Shown: in pieces, positions 29,301 through 37,357 of the stretch
How the letters are laid out: each line of letters starts with the position of its first letter
Position numbering within the stretch: position 1 is the first letter of the stretch
Origin: an uncultured Desulfuromonadales bacterium
GTDB taxonomy: Bacteria; Desulfobacterota; Desulfuromonadia; Geobacterales; Pseudopelobacteraceae
Direction of reading: 5' to 3'
Assembly: GCA_903868145.1 (NCBI GenBank)
Contig: CAIPTY010000023.1
Coordinates: 33,067 to 97,066 of the forward strand
Length of the DNA stretch: 64,000 nucleotides
Notes under the pieces: model-generated
The model's input: only the letters and a program-made list of their open reading frames with translations
What the model was told of the DNA's origin: nothing
The model's database searches: none
Translations under genes and position numbers: made by a program

Positions 29301-29889
29301 TAAAAATATCAACCTCTTTGTTCTCGATACGGAGGTTTACTCAAACACCGGCGGCCAAGCGTCAAAATCAACTCCGATGGGTGCTGTTGCCCAGTTCGCT
29401 GCCGGTGGCAAGCCGGTATCAAAGAAGGATCTGGGCATGATCGCCATGTCGTACGGTTCGGTGTATGTAGCCACCGTGGCGCTCTCCAACCCTGCCCAGT
29501 GTGTCAAGGCGATGCTGGAGGCGGAAGCCTTTGACGGGCCGTCTCTGATTATCGCCTATTCACACTGCATCGCTCACGGCATCAACATGACCGAAGGGGT
29601 CGATGCCCAGAAACGTGCGGTTCAGTCCGGCTACTGGCCGCTCTACCGCTACAACCCTGCCCTGTCGCTTGAGTGCAAAAACCCGCTGCAGCTTGACAGC
29701 AAAGCAGCTACCATCAGCTTTGAAGAGTACACCAACGCAGAAAACCGCTACCGGATGCTGAAGAAGGCCAATCCTGAGCAGGCAGGGAAGCTTATGAAGA
29801 AGGCCGCTGAATGGTCGAAAGCTCACTTTGCCTACTACCAGAAACTGGCAGCTCTCAGCTATGAGGATACCTGCGAGAAAAAATCGTAA
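26305..29889 (+). CDS. Pyruvate:ferredoxin (flavodoxin) oxidoreductase, single-chain
   Basis: A 1194-residue single-polypeptide PFOR (NifJ type). Domain I begins KKMVTIDGNTAAAHVAHATN with YPITPSSVMGE; the PFOR linker and CoA-domain follow. The inserted bacterial ferredoxin domain carries two 4Fe-4S motifs, CIQCGICSFVCP (from about residue 696) and CTGCGACAHNCPG (from about 752). The thiamine domain has GACQGCGETPYLKLL, NATGCSSIYGGNLPTTPY and GDGWAYDIGFGGLDH. It oxidises pyruvate to acetyl-CoA and CO2, or runs in reverse to fix CO2, with ferredoxin. It has a strong GAGGAGG site, follows recR as in Geobacter, and ends at a clear terminator. Its GC-rich, biased codons suggest high expression. 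Confidence 0.96.
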   Translation: MSKKMVTIDGNTAAAHVAHATNEVIAIYPITPSSVMGEISDVKSALGEKNIWGNVPTVAEMQSEGGAAGAVHGALQAGALTTTFTASQGLLLMIPNMFKIAGELTSTVFHVSARAIAAQALSIFGDHSDVMSCRSTGWAFLCSNNVQEVMDFALISQSSTLRSRIPFLHYFDGFRTSHEVQKVIELSFDEMRFMIDDKLVADHKKRGLSPDHPEMRGTAQNPDVYFQGRETVNPYYPACEKIVQEEFDKFGKLTGRKYKLVDYVGAKDAERVVIVMGSGADVVQDTVENLVRQGEKVGVVKIRLYRPFPLDAFIKALPKTVKKIAVLDRTKEPGSLGEPIYLDVRTAIGEAMEQKKFSFKGYPVIVGGRYGLGSKEFNPAMAKAVLDNLKLAKPKSRFVVGIEEDVTGCSLPVDYSFKNPMPGTYEAMFFGLGSDGTVGANKNSIKIIGEETSNNAQAYFVYDSKKAGSITTSHLRFGKKPIRAPYLVQEANFVACHNFSFLEKYDMLARAKDGATFLLNAAFGPDEVWDTIPKEVQQQIISKKLKFYVIDGVKLGNEIGLGPRINVIMQTAFFKISGIIPLKDAVASIKDAIKKSYGKAGQAVLDMNYKAVDAGLDNFYEVKVPAKATSKLKMAAAVSSKAPKFVREVTGPIVAGLGDNLPVSKMPADGTFPTATSQYEKRNIAIDIPVWDEKICIQCGICSFVCPHAAVRTKAFDGKLLKGAPSTFKSTDCKIPEMAGKKYTVQIAPEDCTGCGACAHNCPGKDKQNAAHKALDMHFQPPLRASEAENFDFFLALPDVDATQVKLETLRSNQLVRPLFEFSGACQGCGETPYLKLLTQLFGDRMLVANATGCSSIYGGNLPTTPYAQRADGRGPAWSNSLFEDNAEFGFGMRLTVDQFSKAALEYVAMLAGDKAFAASAKLFKELAGADQSNQAGIEAQRGRVEKLKAALKGSKNATVKLLLPIADYLVKKSVWCIGGDGWAYDIGFGGLDHVIASGKNINLFVLDTEVYSNTGGQASKSTPMGAVAQFAAGGKPVSKKDLGMIAMSYGSVYVATVALSNPAQCVKAMLEAEAFDGPSLIIAYSHCIAHGINMTEGVDAQKRAVQSGYWPLYRYNPALSLECKNPLQLDSKAATISFEEYTNAENRYRMLKKANPEQAGKLMKKAAEWSKAHFAYYQKLAALSYEDTCEKKS

Positions 29890-29912
29890 CCGTCCTATTT
29901 CATCTAACCATC

Positions 29913-29943
29913 AAGCCCCGTGGTTGCGCCACGGGGCTTTTTT
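29913..29943 (+). terminator. Rho-independent terminator after the pyruvate oxidoreductase
   Basis: An 11-bp perfect stem AAGCCCCGTGG / CCACGGGGCTT with loop TTGCG, followed by a run of T residues. It marks the end of the core-gene block before the surface-glycan locus. Confidence 0.93.
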
Positions 29944-30109
29944 CATTCAGCCAGCATGTGTAACCATGTTTGACCTTTAAATAATCAAACGTTTTGCCGA
30001 TAAGATAGCTGTGAAGTGCATTTCAGGTAAAACCATCTCCCCGATAAGAAACTATCATCGGAGGTTATCGTGAACAGTAAACTTTCTAATAACAACCGGA
30101 GAAGCACCA

Positions 30110-31357
30110 ATGGGTAGTGAATGGTTTAACCTATACGACCAGTCGGGGCTTTCGTCGGCTAGCCAGAGCGCACAATCGAGTCGGGCTCAGTATGCCCAGT
30201 ATGCTGTTGCTCAGGCAGCAAATGCTTTGAGTAGTGGGAACAATGACAAAGCAATCGCTGCCTTTAAAAATGCTGTCGCACTTGATCCTAACAATACTGC
30301 TTCGTATAACTATCTCGGCAAAATATATCTTTCTCAAGGGAAAAACAAGGATGCCATAAATGCATACAAACAGCTGGTTCGGATCCAGTCCAACCAGGCG
30401 ACTAAAGATACTTCGACAAACGCGCCAACTTTGGAAGCTGCAACTATCAGTCTCGGGAATGCCTACTTACAGGCTAAACAGTACGATCTATCAGAACAAC
30501 AATTTAAATCCGCAGCAAAGTTACAACCGCGTGACCCTCTTCCGCCTTATACGTTAGCACAGCAATACCTCACCCAAGGCAGGCTCGGGGAAGCATTGAC
30601 TCAAATCCAGAAGGCTCAGAAACTGGCGCCCAATGATGGCAATATTTTTTATGCCTTGGGATCGATCTACAATGCCCAGGGCAACTATTTGGACGCAGCA
30701 CAAGCGTTACAAACATCAATTCAGCGTAAACCGAATTTTCCAGCGGCAAACTATGAGTTAGGCGTAGCGTATAACGCTCTCAACTATACTGAGGGGGTGC
30801 AGCAGCAACTCAAAATACTAAACAGTTCCGATGCAAATCTGGCCTCACAACTGACTCAGATTACCAAACCACAAATAGTAGGCATCGACAGTGAAAATCG
30901 CCAGAATACATTAAAAAATAATGCGTTAGGCGCTAACACCCCTCTTTTTGTTCTTGATCCTACATTGATAGTCCCGAATAGCTCGCAGACAGTGTCCACT
31001 GTAATCCAATTTAGTAAAGATATGAATTATGAATCCGTTACCAATGTAGCAAACTGGTCAATCTCGCGGGGTAACACAACACAATCCGGGTTCTATAATA
31101 ATTCCATGCCCATATCCAGCAAAGATGCTAGAATACCGCCTATGCCTGTTTCTGTGACATATGACGCTACAAAGCGTGAAGCCATAGTGAAATTACGGCT
31201 TAATCAGAATAGTAGTGGCGACGCTAAGATCGACCCTAACCATATTGTGTTCACTTTTAACGGTAAAGATGCGTCTGGCCAATCAATGGATCAAACTGCA
31301 AACGCTATTGATGGATATGCCAACGCCCCATTTGGTTCTATTGATACTTTGGCGTAG
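30110..31357 (+). CDS. TPR protein with C-terminal Ig-like domain
   Basis: A 415-residue protein without a recognisable signal peptide. Residues 30-245 hold about six tetratricopeptide units, e.g. AIAAFKNAVALDPNNTASYN, LSEQQFKSAAKLQPRDPLPP, ALTQIQKAQKLAPNDGNIFY and AAQALQTSIQRKPNFPAANY. Residues 285-405 look like a SbsA/Big-type Ig fold (VIQFSKDMNYESVTNVANWS, VTYDATKREAIVKLRLNQNS, GKDASGQSM). TPRs mediate protein contacts. A GGAGAAG site precedes the ATG. The stop is a TAG; the same frame stays open for a further 31 codons to 31453 with protein-like content, so the true C-terminus may have been longer. Its connection with the glycan genes is positional only. Confidence 0.8.
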   Translation: MGSEWFNLYDQSGLSSASQSAQSSRAQYAQYAVAQAANALSSGNNDKAIAAFKNAVALDPNNTASYNYLGKIYLSQGKNKDAINAYKQLVRIQSNQATKDTSTNAPTLEAATISLGNAYLQAKQYDLSEQQFKSAAKLQPRDPLPPYTLAQQYLTQGRLGEALTQIQKAQKLAPNDGNIFYALGSIYNAQGNYLDAAQALQTSIQRKPNFPAANYELGVAYNALNYTEGVQQQLKILNSSDANLASQLTQITKPQIVGIDSENRQNTLKNNALGANTPLFVLDPTLIVPNSSQTVSTVIQFSKDMNYESVTNVANWSISRGNTTQSGFYNNSMPISSKDARIPPMPVSVTYDATKREAIVKLRLNQNSSGDAKIDPNHIVFTFNGKDASGQSMDQTANAIDGYANAPFGSIDTLA

Positions 31358-31482
31358 CAGGCTTTCGTTTCATTTATTTCCGCAGTGTACAACAAACAGG
31401 GGAAATACGAGGTTCCAACTTCCGTCACCTATAACGCGCTGACGGCATTCTGATGCGATGTAACTCCTTAAATGTTGCTTTG

Positions 31483-31510
31483 AAGGGATTCATGACAGGA
31501 ATCCCTTTTT
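31483..31510 (+). terminator. Terminator after the first TPR gene
   Basis: AAGGGATTC pairs with GAATCCCTT (one unpaired base next to the loop) and the stem runs into TTTTT. It lies about 130 bases past the TPR stop, beyond the open extension. Confidence 0.72.
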
Positions 31511-31637
31511 CCTTTCAGGGACTTTTCCACTGAACGCTCAAGGTTTGATTGCAAAACCGGAGCGACTATTGTAATAACCTTCTGTAGAAACACCACCGGC
31601 TATTATGGCTAATCCAACATACCCGTGAGGAGATTAT

Positions 31638-33206
31638 ATGAATCAGTTGACGCAACAGGGGATAATCGTCTTGGAAGGTCGCGCAACATATGAGCGCATT
31701 CTGACCACTGCCAGGGATCTTGAGTCCGCTGAGGCCTTACGGCAGATTCAGAACTTCCTCAAGGTCTATCCTGAATTTGCCCAGGCTCACAACGATCTGG
31801 CGGTGCTGTATTACCAGGAGGGCAACCAGCTTAAGGCTCTGGCACATTACGAAAAAGCGCATAAGCTTGAACCTTTGAACATAACCTTCCGCAAGAATCT
31901 GGCTGACTTCTATTTTGTTGAACTGGATTGGGCTGATGACGCCATTCATACCTATCTGGAAATCCTCAAGGACAATCCGTTTGACGTGGAGACCCTGAAC
32001 GCGCTTGGCACAATCAGCATCCGGGTCGGCAGACCCGAACAAGCCCGCCAGTATTTCACCCGAACCCTGCAGTTGGACACCGTCAACAGCCAGGCGCGCC
32101 AGGCACTGCAGCAGATGGGGGGAGAGATTCCGCCGCCACCCCGACAGGTACAGATCAACGCACCACAGCCGCAGGCTCACATACAACAGTCAGCCGCTGC
32201 TACGCCAATAACCGTATCCATTCCGCCTGTTGCAACAGCCCCCGTTTATCGGGATTCCGTACCTTCAGCGGAACAGCTACACCGTCAGGCGCTTGAGCTC
32301 GCGAATACCGGCAACACTACCGGTGCCCGACGTGCCCTGGAAGATCTCATATCGCGCTATCCAACATATGCTGTCGGCCACAATGACCTGGGTGTTGTGT
32401 GCCAGCAGGATGCTGATTTTTCTCAGGCCAGGCGTCATCATGAGGAAGCGCTTCGGTTGCAGCCCGCCAACCAGGTCTTCCGAAAAAACCTGGCAGATCT
32501 CCTCTATATTGCCTGTGGTGAAACTGAAGAGGCCATGAAGCTGTACGTCACCATACTTGGCAGCGACCCGCGAGATGTTGAGACACTCAAGGTTGTCACT
32601 CAGGTTTGTCTCGACATCGGCCAGATCGACAATGCCTGCTCATTTTTAGAGTCCATTCTGAAAATTGAGCCGTGGAACCGTGAGGCTCGTGAATCTCTAG
32701 GCGCCCTGAAAGAGGCCGGAAAATCTCAAATGATTCCAGCGGCTGCCTCACACCGCACCGCCGATGAGGTCCACGCCGAAGCAGTAAAACTGGCGAATGA
32801 CAATCGTTTGAGCGAAGCGCACTCCATACTGGAAGAGCTGGTTCATTCTCACACAGATCACGCCATCGGCCACAATGATCTGGGGGTGCTGCGCCATAAA
32901 CTCGGTGATGCCTCAGGCGCCCGTCGCGCATATGAACGGGCTGTTGAACTGCAGCCGTCCAACAGCAATTTCCGCAAAAACCTGGCCGATCTTTACTTTG
33001 CCGAACTCGGCATGATCGATGAGGCCATTCATGCCTATCTGGAGCTTTTCCGGCAGCACCCACGCGACATAGAAACCCTGACCAACCTGGGGCACATCTG
33101 CACTGCGGTCGGTCGTCCGGGAGAAGCAAAATCGTTCTATCGCCGGGCTTTGGAAATCGAACCCTGGAATGCAGAGATCAGAGCGGCTTTGCAGTCCCTG
33201 ATCTGA
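31638..33206 (+). CDS. TPR-repeat protein at the head of the glycan locus
   Basis: A 522-residue protein made of three similar blocks of three to four TPR motifs (about 30-155, 205-345 and 375-515) separated by Pro/Ala-rich linkers. The blocks share AHNDLAVLYYQEG / GHNDLGVVCQQDA / GHNDLGVLRHKLG and FRKNLADFYFVEL / FRKNLADLLYIAC / FRKNLADLYFAEL, indicating internal triplication. TPR proteins of this style often accompany glycosyltransferases and flagellin modification genes and may scaffold the enzymes. A strong TGAGGAG site precedes the ATG. It overlaps the APS-kinase-like gene by one base (TGATG), so the two are translationally coupled, starting the long plus-strand operon. Confidence 0.85.
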   Translation: MNQLTQQGIIVLEGRATYERILTTARDLESAEALRQIQNFLKVYPEFAQAHNDLAVLYYQEGNQLKALAHYEKAHKLEPLNITFRKNLADFYFVELDWADDAIHTYLEILKDNPFDVETLNALGTISIRVGRPEQARQYFTRTLQLDTVNSQARQALQQMGGEIPPPPRQVQINAPQPQAHIQQSAAATPITVSIPPVATAPVYRDSVPSAEQLHRQALELANTGNTTGARRALEDLISRYPTYAVGHNDLGVVCQQDADFSQARRHHEEALRLQPANQVFRKNLADLLYIACGETEEAMKLYVTILGSDPRDVETLKVVTQVCLDIGQIDNACSFLESILKIEPWNREARESLGALKEAGKSQMIPAAASHRTADEVHAEAVKLANDNRLSEAHSILEELVHSHTDHAIGHNDLGVLRHKLGDASGARRAYERAVELQPSNSNFRKNLADLYFAELGMIDEAIHAYLELFRQHPRDIETLTNLGHICTAVGRPGEAKSFYRRALEIEPWNAEIRAALQSLI

Positions 33207-33784
33207 TGCGGAAAAGAGTTCAGCGAAAAATGGGGCAAGCAACTCTTCGGAACAGCCCGCATATTCTCCAGCATCCACCGCTGACAATTTGGATGACCGG
33301 CCTGAGCGGTGCCGGCAAATCAACCTTGGCATATGCCCTTGAAAAGCGCCTTCTGGAGAACGGTCAAGCCTGTTACGTTCTGGATGGAGACAATGTCCGT
33401 CACGGGCTTAACCGGGATCTTTCTTTTTCCCCCAAGGATCGATCAGAAAATATCCGCCGTGTTTCAGAAGTGGCACGCATGATGAATGAGGCAGGGCTGA
33501 TTGTTATTACCGCATTTATATCACCGTATCGCAAAGACCGGATCATGGCTTGCCGGATTATCGGCGAGGAGCGATTCAGGGAAATTCATATCAGCACCAG
33601 CCTGGAAGTCTGTGAACAGCGGGACACCAAAGGCCTGTATAAACGTGCGCGGAACATGGAGTTGCTGGATTTCACAGGGATCTCGGCCCCCTACGAGGCT
33701 CCGGAAAAACCAACCCTGCAACTTGATACAGTCGTACTTGATGTGGATGAATGCCTAATGAGGCTGCTGACGACTGTCAAATAG
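33206..33784 (+). CDS. Adenylylsulfate-kinase-family protein (APS kinase or CDP-amidate kinase)
   Basis: A 192-residue P-loop kinase of the CysC family: Walker A GLSGAGKST (32-40), DGDNVRHGLNRDLSFS, and ITAFISPYRKDR with Ser106 in the position of the phosphoserine of E. coli CysC. The substrate-lid segment reads KGLYKRARNMELLDFTGIS where APS kinases usually have KARAGEI..FTGI. No sulfate adenylyltransferase or sulfotransferase lies in the window. In Campylobacter jejuni the CysC-like Cj1415 phosphorylates cytidine diphosphoramidate, and three genes for making that compound lie 22 kb downstream on the same strand. So either APS phosphorylation or CDP-amidate phosphorylation is possible; the sequence alone does not decide. 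Confidence 0.85.
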   Translation: MRKRVQRKMGQATLRNSPHILQHPPLTIWMTGLSGAGKSTLAYALEKRLLENGQACYVLDGDNVRHGLNRDLSFSPKDRSENIRRVSEVARMMNEAGLIVITAFISPYRKDRIMACRIIGEERFREIHISTSLEVCEQRDTKGLYKRARNMELLDFTGISAPYEAPEKPTLQLDTVVLDVDECLMRLLTTVK

Positions 33785-33813
33785 TTGACATCGCGTCGCG
33801 CCTGGAGTGAGAA

Positions 33814-34752
33814 ATGAGACTCAATATTTTAGTGACCGGCGCTGCCGGCTATCTTGGTTCCATCCTGTGCGAGCATCTGCTGGACAGCGGGTATCGTGTC
33901 GCTGCCCTTGATGCGCTGATCTATGGTGAGCAGAATCTGAACCATCTCTGCGCCAACCCGGATTTTGATTTTGTCAGGGGAGACGCCCGCGACGAATCAA
34001 TACTGCGGCCTCTTCTCAAAGATGCCGATGTCGTAATTCCTCTGGCGGCAATTGTCGGCGCCCCGGCCTGCGATCTCGATCCATATCTGGCAACCTCCAC
34101 TAATCGCGATGCCATCACGATGCTCTGCAAACTCCGGGGCAGGGGGCAATTGATCGTATACCCGACAACCAACAGCGGTTACGGGACTAAAACCGGGGAT
34201 TTTTTTTGCACTGAGGAATCGTCTCTCGACCCGATCTCGCTCTACGGCCGCACCAAGGTTGAAGCGGAGGAGATTGTACTTTCTGCCGGGAACTCTATCA
34301 CCCTGCGCCTGGCCACGGTTTTCGGCATGTCCCCCCGGCCACGCCTGGATCTGCTGGTAAACCACTTCACCTACGCCGCCTTCTTCGACGGCTACCTGGT
34401 AATATTCGAAAAAGACTTCAAACGTAACTACGTTCACATCCGCGATGTGGCCGACTGCTTCATTCACAGTATCAAAAACTCGACGGGGATGATCGGGAGC
34501 CCCTACAACGTTGGGCTGGATTCGGCCAATTTGTCAAAAGAGGAGTTGGCTCTCAAAATCAGGGAACATATTCCCAAATTTTATCTCCACTTTTCCGAGG
34601 TCGGAAGCGATCCGGACAAACGGAACTATGTCGTCTCCAGCCAGCGCCTGCGAGAAGCAGGTTTCGAGGCGAAACGCTCCCTTGATAGCGGCATCTGTGA
34701 ACTGATCAAGGGATTTCGACTGTTGGGGCGCATGCCTGGTAAGAACATATAA
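33814..34752 (+). CDS. NAD-dependent sugar epimerase/dehydratase
   Basis: A 312-residue extended short-chain dehydrogenase. The NAD-binding motif is VTGAAGYLGSILCEHLL; the catalytic pair is in LYGRTKVEAEE (YxxxK) with the Thr/Ser site in YPTTNSGYG. Family members act on nucleotide-activated sugars (GDP-, dTDP- or UDP-linked) as 4,6-dehydratase, epimerase or reductase. Since HddC/HddA-type genes follow at once, the substrate is likely a GDP-heptose; 4,6-dehydration or C3/C5 epimerisation are both plausible. The length and motifs are complete. Spacing of 3 bases to the next gene indicates one operon. Confidence 0.88.
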   Translation: MRLNILVTGAAGYLGSILCEHLLDSGYRVAALDALIYGEQNLNHLCANPDFDFVRGDARDESILRPLLKDADVVIPLAAIVGAPACDLDPYLATSTNRDAITMLCKLRGRGQLIVYPTTNSGYGTKTGDFFCTEESSLDPISLYGRTKVEAEEIVLSAGNSITLRLATVFGMSPRPRLDLLVNHFTYAAFFDGYLVIFEKDFKRNYVHIRDVADCFIHSIKNSTGMIGSPYNVGLDSANLSKEELALKIREHIPKFYLHFSEVGSDPDKRNYVVSSQRLREAGFEAKRSLDSGICELIKGFRLLGRMPGKNI

Positions 34753-34755
34753 GTC

Positions 34756-35469
34756 ATGACACCGTGTGCCGCCATACTGGCTGGTGGTCTGGGGACGCGG
34801 CTCCGAAAAGTTGTGAGCGACCGCCCCAAGGTTATGGCGATGGTTGCCGGTCGGCCGTTTATAACGTATCTGCTTGACCAGTTGCTTGATTCTGGAATCC
34901 GAAAAACCGTTCTTTGTACCGGTTATATGGCTGACCTGATACGTAATGAGTTAGGTTCCACATACAAAGGCATGGCACTTTTCTACTCCCCTGAAAGCAT
35001 CCCCCTTGGAACGGGAGGCGCCCTGCGTAATGCTGTCGGACAGGCATCAGGTGATATGTTGCTGGTTCTCAACGGGGATTCCTTCTGTCAATGCACTATT
35101 GCCGACTTCATCGCCGGACAGAATTCCAGCGGAGCTTACGCTGGAATGGTGCTGACCCGGGTTACGGATATTTCCCGTTTTGGAGCCGTGCTGACAAACG
35201 AAGCTTCACGCGTTGAGACTTTTATTGAGAAGGGAGGGCTGAATGGCCCCGGCTGGATCAATGCCGGTATTTACCTGCTGCCGATAAATATGGTATCACA
35301 GATACCTCCAGAACGGCAGGTTTCACTGGAACACGAACTGTTCCCGGCGCTTATCGACCAAGGCCTCTACGGCTATCGATGCACCGGATCATTCATCGAC
35401 ATCGGCATTCCTGCAGAACTCCAACGCGCACAATTGTTTTTCTCCGAAATGATGAAGGGAAAACCATGA
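34756..35469 (+). CDS. HddC-like D-glycero-D-manno-heptose 1-phosphate guanylyltransferase
   Basis: A 237-residue sugar nucleotidyltransferase: AAILAGGLGTRLRKVVSDRPK is the nucleotide-binding loop, LVLNGDSFCQC carries the metal-binding Asp, and SPESIPLGTGGALRNAV is typical of HddC and related mannose-1-phosphate guanylyltransferases. It should join GTP and D-glycero-alpha-D-manno-heptose 1-phosphate to GDP-heptose. The heptose assignment rests on the four-base overlap with an HddA-like kinase; without that neighbour the substrate could be mannose or glucose 1-phosphate. The upstream ribosome site is weak. Confidence 0.8.
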   Translation: MTPCAAILAGGLGTRLRKVVSDRPKVMAMVAGRPFITYLLDQLLDSGIRKTVLCTGYMADLIRNELGSTYKGMALFYSPESIPLGTGGALRNAVGQASGDMLLVLNGDSFCQCTIADFIAGQNSSGAYAGMVLTRVTDISRFGAVLTNEASRVETFIEKGGLNGPGWINAGIYLLPINMVSQIPPERQVSLEHELFPALIDQGLYGYRCTGSFIDIGIPAELQRAQLFFSEMMKGKP

Positions 35470-36539
35470 TCATCAGCAGAACACCCTATCGAATCTCCTT
35501 TTTCGGCGGTGGCACAGATTACCCCGGATGGTACCACAAGCATGGCGGTTCCGTGCTGGCAACTGCCATTGATAAATATTGCTATATCACCTGCCGCTAT
35601 CTCCCCCCCTTTTTTGAGCATAAAAGCCGTCTTGTATATTCAAAAATTGAAAGCGTCTCCAGCATTGATGAGATTCAGCATCCTGCCGTACGGGAAACGC
35701 TGCGTTTTTTGAACATCACACGGGGCATAGAGATTCACCACGATGGGGATCTGCCAGCACGGAGCGGTATGGGATCAAGCTCTTCCTTCACGGTAGGGCT
35801 CTTAAATGCCCTGTACGCTCTGAAGGGCATTATGCCCACCAAACATCAGCTTCTCACGGAGAGCCTCCATATCGAGCAGAACATGATCATGGAAACGGTC
35901 GGTTCTCAGGATCAGACCCTGGCTGCATATGGTGGTTTCAACCATGTCAACTTCATGCAGAACGGCGATATCTCGGTTCGACCGGTCATCATGAGCGCGG
36001 AAGCCATGCATCGGTTCAATGATCACCTGATGCTTTTCTATACCGGCATCAAAAGAACTGCGGCAGATGTGGCAGACAGTTATGTGCCCAACATTGAAGA
36101 CAAAAAACGTCAAATGCGCATAATGAAGGATCTGGTGGACGAAGCGTTGTCTGTGCTTGGTAAAGGCGATGATATGAGTGAATTCGGCACTCTGCTCCAT
36201 GAAGCCTGGCAGGCCAAGCGTTCTCTGAGTGCACGGGTAAGCAACACGCAGGTTGATGATATGTACGAGGCTGCGCTCAATGCAGGCGCGTTGGGTGGGA
36301 AAATTACCGGTGCAGGTGGCGGCGGATTCATGCTGCTTTTTGTACCTCCAGAGCGCCAGAATACGGTGCGTGAAATCTTGAAAACACAGATTCATGTGCC
36401 TTTCCGTATTGACAATACCGGCAGTCAGATTGTCTATTTCCAACACGAAGAGGATTATTCCAAACAGGAACATGATCGGAACGGACGTGCTCTGAACGCT
36501 TTCAGGGAACTGTCGGAAGTCGAAGGAGAAGGCGGATGA
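35466..36539 (+). CDS. HddA-like D-glycero-D-manno-heptose 7-phosphate kinase (GHMP family)
   Basis: A 357-residue GHMP kinase starting MIISRTPYRISFFGGGTDYP, the HddA opening. The GHMP phosphate loop is ARSGMGSSSSFTVGLLNAL at about residue 98, and the C-terminal motif GGKITGAGGGGFMLLFVPPE is complete. HddA phosphorylates heptose 7-phosphate at C1 to the alpha-1,7-bisphosphate, ahead of GmhB and HddC in the GDP-heptose pathway. The ATGA overlap with hddC fixes the start; a longer frame running into hddC is spurious. GmhA and GmhB are not in the window and must be encoded elsewhere if the pathway is complete. Confidence 0.9.
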   Translation: MIISRTPYRISFFGGGTDYPGWYHKHGGSVLATAIDKYCYITCRYLPPFFEHKSRLVYSKIESVSSIDEIQHPAVRETLRFLNITRGIEIHHDGDLPARSGMGSSSSFTVGLLNALYALKGIMPTKHQLLTESLHIEQNMIMETVGSQDQTLAAYGGFNHVNFMQNGDISVRPVIMSAEAMHRFNDHLMLFYTGIKRTAADVADSYVPNIEDKKRQMRIMKDLVDEALSVLGKGDDMSEFGTLLHEAWQAKRSLSARVSNTQVDDMYEAALNAGALGGKITGAGGGGFMLLFVPPERQNTVREILKTQIHVPFRIDNTGSQIVYFQHEEDYSKQEHDRNGRALNAFRELSEVEGEGG

Positions 36540-37357
36540 TAATGACCACCGGGGAGCTCTCTGAAAAAGCGCGATGGGTATGGACTGAGACATTGAGAAT
36601 CCACCGCCTTGCTCCGGAAACCAGGGTGGCCTCCTCTCTTTCGGCAGTGGAAATCTTCACCGTCCTCTACTACGGCGGTCTGCTGGCACACAACGGAGCA
36701 GATCCTCGCTGGGAAGGACGGGATCGACTGATCGTCAGCAAAGGTCACGGTTCCATCTGTCTTTTCCCCATTCTGGCTGATCGCGGATACTTTGACACGA
36801 CAGAACTGGATCGGGTCTGCCAGGAAGGTTCTTTTCTCGGAGGCATTCCAGACACCATTATTCCAGGGTACGAGACCATCAACGGATCTCTGGGGCACGG
36901 TATCGGCGTCGCCTGCGGAATGGCTCTGGGTCTTAAGCGGAAGCGTTCATCGAATCATATCTTTGTCGTGGCCGGAGACGGCGAATTTTGTGAGGGCTCC
37001 ATGTGGGAGGGGATCATGTTTGCCGCACACCATCGCCTTGATAACCTTACCGTCATCATCGACAACAATAAACTTTGCATGCTGGACCGTTGCGAAAATA
37101 TCATGGCCGTTGAGCCCTTTAATCGCCGGTTTGAAGCTTTTGGTTGGCAGGCACGACGGGTTGACGGTCATGACATTCCCACCCTTTTCCACGAGCTGAC
37201 CACATTGAAACAGCGTGGAGCAACCGGGTGCCCTTCCGTACTGATAGCTGATACCGTAAAAGGGAAAGGGGTGCCGGAACTTGAGCAGGACATACTCTGT
37301 CACATCCGCACCCTCACCCCCGCAGAAATCGACCGTGCAACGGGAGGTATCCAGTGA
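36536..37357 (+). CDS. Transketolase N-terminal subunit (split transketolase)
   Basis: A 273-residue thiamine-diphosphate pyrophosphate-binding domain. Motifs: RDRLIVSKGHGS, GSLGHGIGVACGMALGLK and the ThDP/Mg motif GDGEFCEGSMWEG...DNNKL. Split transketolases, encoded as two adjoining genes, are common in anaerobes and in sugar clusters. With the next gene it forms one enzyme that moves a two-carbon ketol unit. Next to heptose genes it could supply sedoheptulose 7-phosphate, the heptose precursor, or could add a two-carbon branch to a keto-sugar. Overlap with hddA (ATGA) places it firmly in the operon. Confidence 0.92.
   Translation: MIMTTGELSEKARWVWTETLRIHRLAPETRVASSLSAVEIFTVLYYGGLLAHNGADPRWEGRDRLIVSKGHGSICLFPILADRGYFDTTELDRVCQEGSFLGGIPDTIIPGYETINGSLGHGIGVACGMALGLKRKRSSNHIFVVAGDGEFCEGSMWEGIMFAAHHRLDNLTVIIDNNKLCMLDRCENIMAVEPFNRRFEAFGWQARRVDGHDIPTLFHELTTLKQRGATGCPSVLIADTVKGKGVPELEQDILCHIRTLTPAEIDRATGGIQ

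Noticed and set aside
29944..30109. A possible riboswitch ahead of the first TPR gene
   Set aside because: A weak CCGAT/ATCGG hairpin is present, but no c-di-GMP, SAM, cobalamin or other known riboswitch core could be recognised.
33206..33784. Confident call of this gene as cysC for sulfate assimilation
   Set aside because: No cysN, cysD or sat gene is nearby, and the Campylobacter CDP-amidate kinase belongs to the same family, so I left the symbol blank.
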